From positions 1 to 10,490 of the forward strand of contig JAEZWE010000172.1 of NCBI GenBank assembly GCA_023420435.1: a stretch of DNA of 10,490 nucleotides. The letters run 5' to 3'. The position numbers and the translations under genes were made by a program. The stretch's first letter is position 1, and the number at the start of each line of letters is the position of its first letter. Source of the stretch: Bacteroidota bacterium. Its GTDB lineage: Bacteria; Bacteroidota; Bacteroidia; Flavobacteriales; Weeksellaceae. Below the pieces are notes generated by a model. The model searched no databases. It had not been told where the DNA came from and saw nothing but the letters and a program-made list of their open reading frames with translations. This document shows positions 7,858 through 10,490 of this stretch, one piece after another.

Positions 7858-7893
7858 ACGAAAATGTTACAAATTGGGTTAAAAAAAATTCAC

Positions 7894-7919
7894 AAAAAAA
7901 GCCGGCTTGGTACACCGGC
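7894..7919 (-). terminator. Intrinsic terminator of the 84-residue protein gene
   Basis: Read on the minus strand, GCCGGT, loop GTACCAA and GCCGGC form a 6-bp GC-rich stem (one U-G pair), followed directly by seven T. It starts about 25 bases after the stop codon at 7944 and lies before the M16 operon promoter, separating the two transcription units. Confidence 0.85.
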
Positions 7920-7943
7920 ATTAAACAATATTTTTTAAAAAAA

Positions 7944-8198
7944 TTAAACTTTTACTACATCAAAATGAAATCCGCTTTTGAAATTCAACTGAAAGTTGGA
8001 GTTTAAACGATATTTTAATTTTTTTGAAATTTCTGATAACATATTGAAATAATCTGTTCTTGAAACATCATCGGAAATAATTTCATCATTATTAATTTTT
8101 ATTCCTGTTTCGTCAAATCTTAAAAATTCCAAGCCATGTTTTGCGTACAAATTTTCCAGAAATTTTAAATCTTCTAGGGATAATATATTTTCACTCAT
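7944..8198 (-). CDS. Small hypothetical protein, 84 residues
   Basis: Not recognised. The product is a soluble, charged 84-residue protein with no signal peptide or membrane segment, so probably cytoplasmic. The N-terminal third (LSLEDLKFLENLYAKHGLEF) looks helical and amphipathic. The middle is acidic (NNDEIISDD) and followed by another probable helix (FNMLSEISKKLKYRL). The C-terminus is polar/aromatic with alternating beta-like character and ends FHFDVVKV. No cysteines or recognisable metal-binding motifs are seen. Evidence that it is real: an intact frame from an ATG, coding-like composition, a dedicated terminator just downstream, and an intergenic region upstream where a helicase gene diverges. 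It stands alone as a transcription unit, so context gives no functional clue. It could be a conserved flavobacterial protein of unknown function, but homologues were not searched for. Confidence 0.75.
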   Translation of the reverse strand: MSENILSLEDLKFLENLYAKHGLEFLRFDETGIKINNDEIISDDVSRTDYFNMLSEISKKLKYRLNSNFQLNFKSGFHFDVVKV

Positions 8199-8389
8199 GT
8201 GGCTATTTTTATTTGATGTTAAAGTTACAACTACTGTGCCTTTTTAGTTTTTTGATGAAGTGGTTTTTATTACAAAATTTCCATTTAAACAATTGTTTTA
8301 TAAATCATCATCGCCTCTTTTCACCATTTCTAAAATTTGAATTCTCTTTTTAAAAACTTATTTTTGTGCTCCAATTTTTTTAAAAATTA
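8199..8389. other. Divergent intergenic region between the small hypothetical gene and uvrD
   Basis: A 191-base A+T-rich region between divergent starts. It holds the helicase promoter on the plus strand. On the minus strand, TAACTTTA (8227-8220) is a one-mismatch -7 candidate for the hypothetical gene but lacks TTTG at the right distance. I see no operator-like palindrome, riboswitch or RNA gene. Confidence 0.5.
8336..8366 (+). promoter_or_regulatory. Bacteroidota-type promoter of uvrD
   Basis: TTTG (8336-8339), a 19-base spacer and TATTTTTG (8359-8366) match the Bacteroidota primary promoter consensus exactly and with the same spacing as the secG promoter. Transcription would start near 8373, about 17 bases before the ATG at 8390, leaving an A+T-rich leader with no Shine-Dalgarno site. 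Confidence 0.78.
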
Positions 8390-10490
8390 ATGGATTATCT
8401 TAAAGGACTCAACGAAAACCAATACGAAGCTGTAACCACCGTTCAAGGACCACTCATGGTTTTAGCAGGTGCCGGTTCCGGAAAAACCCGTGTTCTCACG
8501 ATGCGTATTGCACATCTCATTTCTAATGGAGTAGATGCTTTCCAAATTTTGGCTTTAACCTTTACCAATAAAGCGGCACGCGAAATGAAAGACCGTATCG
8601 CAAAAGTAGTGGGCGAAAGTGATGCAAGGAGTATTTGGATGGGAACTTTTCACTCGGTTTTTGCAAGAATTTTGAGAAGTGAAGCGCATTATTTAGGTTT
8701 CCCTTCCAATTTTACCATTTACGATACCCAAGATGCATTAAACGTTTTAAAGAAAGTCATCAAAGATCTCAATATCGATACCGATGTTTACAAACCGAAA
8801 AAGGTAATGCACCGGATTTCGACTTATAAAAATAATCTCATTACGGTTCGTGCTTATTTCAATAATCCTGAATTAATGGAAGCTGACGAACGCGCTAACC
8901 TAAAACACATCGGAACAATTTACCAAAAATATGTAGAACAATGTTTCCGAAACGGCGCAATGGATTTTGATGATTTGTTATTGAGAACCAATGAATTATT
9001 AACAAGATTTCCCGAAGTTTTAGCAAAATATCAAGACCGTTTCCGCTATATTTTGGTGGATGAGTACCAAGACACCAATCATTCTCAATACTTGATTGTC
9101 AAGGCTTTGGCCTCAAAATTTGAAAATATTTGCGTGGTTGGAGACGATGCGCAATCCATTTATTCTTTTCGAGGAGCAAATATTTACAATATTTTGAATT
9201 TCAAAAAAGATTATCCTGATGCAATCACGGTTTCGTTGGAACAAAATTACCGTTCTACCCAAAACATTGTGAATGCCGCAAATGTGGTCATTTCAAAAAA
9301 CGTTCAGCAATTCAAAAAAAATGTGTTTAGCGATAACGAAGAAGGCGAAAAAATAAAAGTTTACAGAGCACTTTCGGATGCGGATGAAGCCAGTTTTGTG
9401 GCGAATTCTATTTGGGAACAGCACAACTTTAATCAGAAAAAATTCAGCGATTTTGCAATTTTGTACCGAACCAATTCCCAAACCCGGGCTTTTGAAGATG
9501 CACTTAGAAAAAAAGGAATTCCGTATCGTGTTTACGGTGGATTGTCTTTCTATCAAAGGAAAGAAGTAAAAGATTTGGTGGCTTATTTGCGACTTTTGGT
9601 GAATGAAAATGACAATGAAGCCTTACTCAGAGTTATCAATTATCCGATTCGCGGAATTGGCGATACTACGCAAAATAAACTCATTGTTTTTGCAGATTCT
9701 CAAAATTTACCGCTTTCAAAAATTTTAGATAATATTGGATTCTACGCTCCAAATCTCGGTTTAAATAATGGTGTCATCACCAAATTATCGGATTTTTGGT
9801 CGATGATAAAAGCATTTCAGGTTTTATTAAAAAATGAAAATGTTTACAATGTTGCCATGGAAGTGGCGAAACGAAGCGGTTTAATTAAAAATCTGAAAGA
9901 CGATCAAACGCCGGAAGGAATTTCCCGCGTAGAAAATATTCAGGAACTTATGAATTCCATGCAAGGATTTATCGAGGAACAGCAACAGTTGGAAGACGGC
10001 GATGCTTCACTTTCCAATTTTTTGGAAAATATTGCCCTTTCCACCGATCAGGATAAAAAAGACGATGGAAATGAAGAAAAAGTGTCTTTAATGACCATCC
10101 ACTTATCCAAAGGTTTGGAATTTCCGGTGGTGCATTTGGTGGGATTAGAAGAAAATTTATTCCCAAGTTTTATGAGTTCTTCCACCCGTGAAGAGTTGGA
10201 AGAAGAGCGACGTTTATTTTATGTCGCCTTAACCAGAGCTGAAAAAAAGGCGGTTTTCACCTATGCCATTCAAAGATTTCAATGGGGAAAAATCACTGAT
10301 GCGGAACCTTCAAGATTTCTAAGTGAAGTTGACGCGAAATATCTGGAATTTGTAAATCCAACGATGGAAAGCCGTTTCAAGAATAACTCCGGGTTGCAAT
10401 CCAATATTTTTGGCGATGAAGATGTTGCTTCAAAACCATTTTACAAAAAGAAAGAACCAAAAAAATCCCTCGAGAGAAAGGAAGAACTGA
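8390..10490 (+). CDS. uvrD: UvrD/PcrA-type superfamily 1 DNA helicase, 3' partial
   Basis: ATP-driven 3'-5' DNA helicase acting in nucleotide excision repair, mismatch repair or clearing of recombination and replication intermediates; cytoplasmic. From the ATG at 8390 the frame stays open for 700 codons to the window edge (last complete codon CTG at 10487-10489), so the C-terminus is missing; relatives are about 720-780 residues. Helicase motifs in order: Q motif Gln11 in LNENQ, Walker A AGAGSGKT with Lys32, motif Ia (LALTFTNKAA), Walker B/motif II DEYQDT (224-229), motif III VGDDAQSIYSFRGA with Gln255, motif IV QNYRST with Arg288, motif V TIHLSKGLEF with His571, and motif VI RRLFYVALTRA with Arg616. 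The DEYQDT form and the HxxKGLEF/PVV block fit UvrD/PcrA better than Rep or RecB. The visible end is lysine-rich (KKKEPKK), typical of the variable linker before the last small domain. UvrD and PcrA cannot be separated here. Confidence 0.95.
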   Translation, partial: MDYLKGLNENQYEAVTTVQGPLMVLAGAGSGKTRVLTMRIAHLISNGVDAFQILALTFTNKAAREMKDRIAKVVGESDARSIWMGTFHSVFARILRSEAHYLGFPSNFTIYDTQDALNVLKKVIKDLNIDTDVYKPKKVMHRISTYKNNLITVRAYFNNPELMEADERANLKHIGTIYQKYVEQCFRNGAMDFDDLLLRTNELLTRFPEVLAKYQDRFRYILVDEYQDTNHSQYLIVKALASKFENICVVGDDAQSIYSFRGANIYNILNFKKDYPDAITVSLEQNYRSTQNIVNAANVVISKNVQQFKKNVFSDNEEGEKIKVYRALSDADEASFVANSIWEQHNFNQKKFSDFAILYRTNSQTRAFEDALRKKGIPYRVYGGLSFYQRKEVKDLVAYLRLLVNENDNEALLRVINYPIRGIGDTTQNKLIVFADSQNLPLSKILDNIGFYAPNLGLNNGVITKLSDFWSMIKAFQVLLKNENVYNVAMEVAKRSGLIKNLKDDQTPEGISRVENIQELMNSMQGFIEEQQQLEDGDASLSNFLENIALSTDQDKKDDGNEEKVSLMTIHLSKGLEFPVVHLVGLEENLFPSFMSSSTREELEEERRLFYVALTRAEKKAVFTYAIQRFQWGKITDAEPSRFLSEVDAKYLEFVNPTMESRFKNNSGLQSNIFGDEDVASKPFYKKKEPKKSLERKEEL

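Noticed and set aside
7866..7873. TTTG close to the M16 operon -7 element as a -33 element
   Set aside because: The spacer to TATTTTTG is only 12 bases, too short for the Bacteroidota promoter arrangement of about 19-21.
8220..8227. TAACTTTA as the promoter of the 84-residue protein gene
   Set aside because: It has one mismatch to TANNTTTG and no TTTG at the required distance; a chance match in A+T-rich DNA is as likely.
9293..9556. Open frame on the minus strand inside the helicase gene
   Set aside because: It is fully contained within conserved helicase coding sequence and has no independent support.
1..10490. Mobile element, CRISPR array, tRNA/rRNA or defence system
   Set aside because: No transposase, integrase, terminal inverted repeats, spaced direct repeats, cloverleaf or defence-type domain was seen on either strand; the genes are core-type and uniform in composition.

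Overview
The window looks like an ordinary chromosomal segment of a Bacteroidota bacterium, most likely a flavobacterium of the Weeksellaceae/Chryseobacterium type. The evidence is the strong A+T bias, start codons preceded by A-rich sequence instead of Shine-Dalgarno sites, promoters of the Bacteroidota form (TTTG, 19 bases, TANNTTTG), and gene content typical of that group: an S46 dipeptidyl-peptidase, a split periplasmic M16 peptidase pair and a SecG with a long Ala/Pro/Ser/Thr-rich tail. The genus is inferred by eye and no database was searched.

Layout. Positions 1-1558 (+) hold the 3' three quarters of a Zn/Cd/Pb-type P1B-ATPase whose true start lies outside the window. Positions 1761-3884 (+) encode a secreted S46 peptidase. 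Its Arg660 places it with the Asp/Glu-specific DPP11 enzymes and not with DPP7. A symmetric 16-bp hairpin at 3914-3950 ends both this gene and the converging secG (3980-4330, -). secG has its own promoter just downstream of the terminator of a two-gene M16 operon (7818 to 4468, -). A small acidic protein of unknown function (7944-8198, -) lies upstream of that operon and has its own terminator. It diverges from a UvrD/PcrA helicase (8390 onwards, +) that runs off the right edge still in frame after 700 codons.

How the genes relate. There is no single pathway. The two M16 genes are 3 bases apart and biochemically complementary. The first keeps the zinc site HFFEH but lacks the Arg/Tyr substrate pair. 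The second has lost every zinc ligand, keeps the Arg/Tyr pair, and carries an extra C-terminal domain of about 200 residues. They very probably form one heterodimeric envelope protease. Together with the DPP11-type enzyme, the segment contributes to periplasmic peptide breakdown, which suits a peptide-using flavobacterium. SecG belongs to the Sec translocon that would export these proteins. The helicase and the metal pump are independent housekeeping or stress functions.

I found no mobile element, CRISPR array, RNA gene or defence locus. The most interesting points are the division of labour and C-terminal fusion in the M16 pair, the DPP11 specificity call, the unassigned 84-residue protein, and the consistent promoter architecture with a 19-base spacer.
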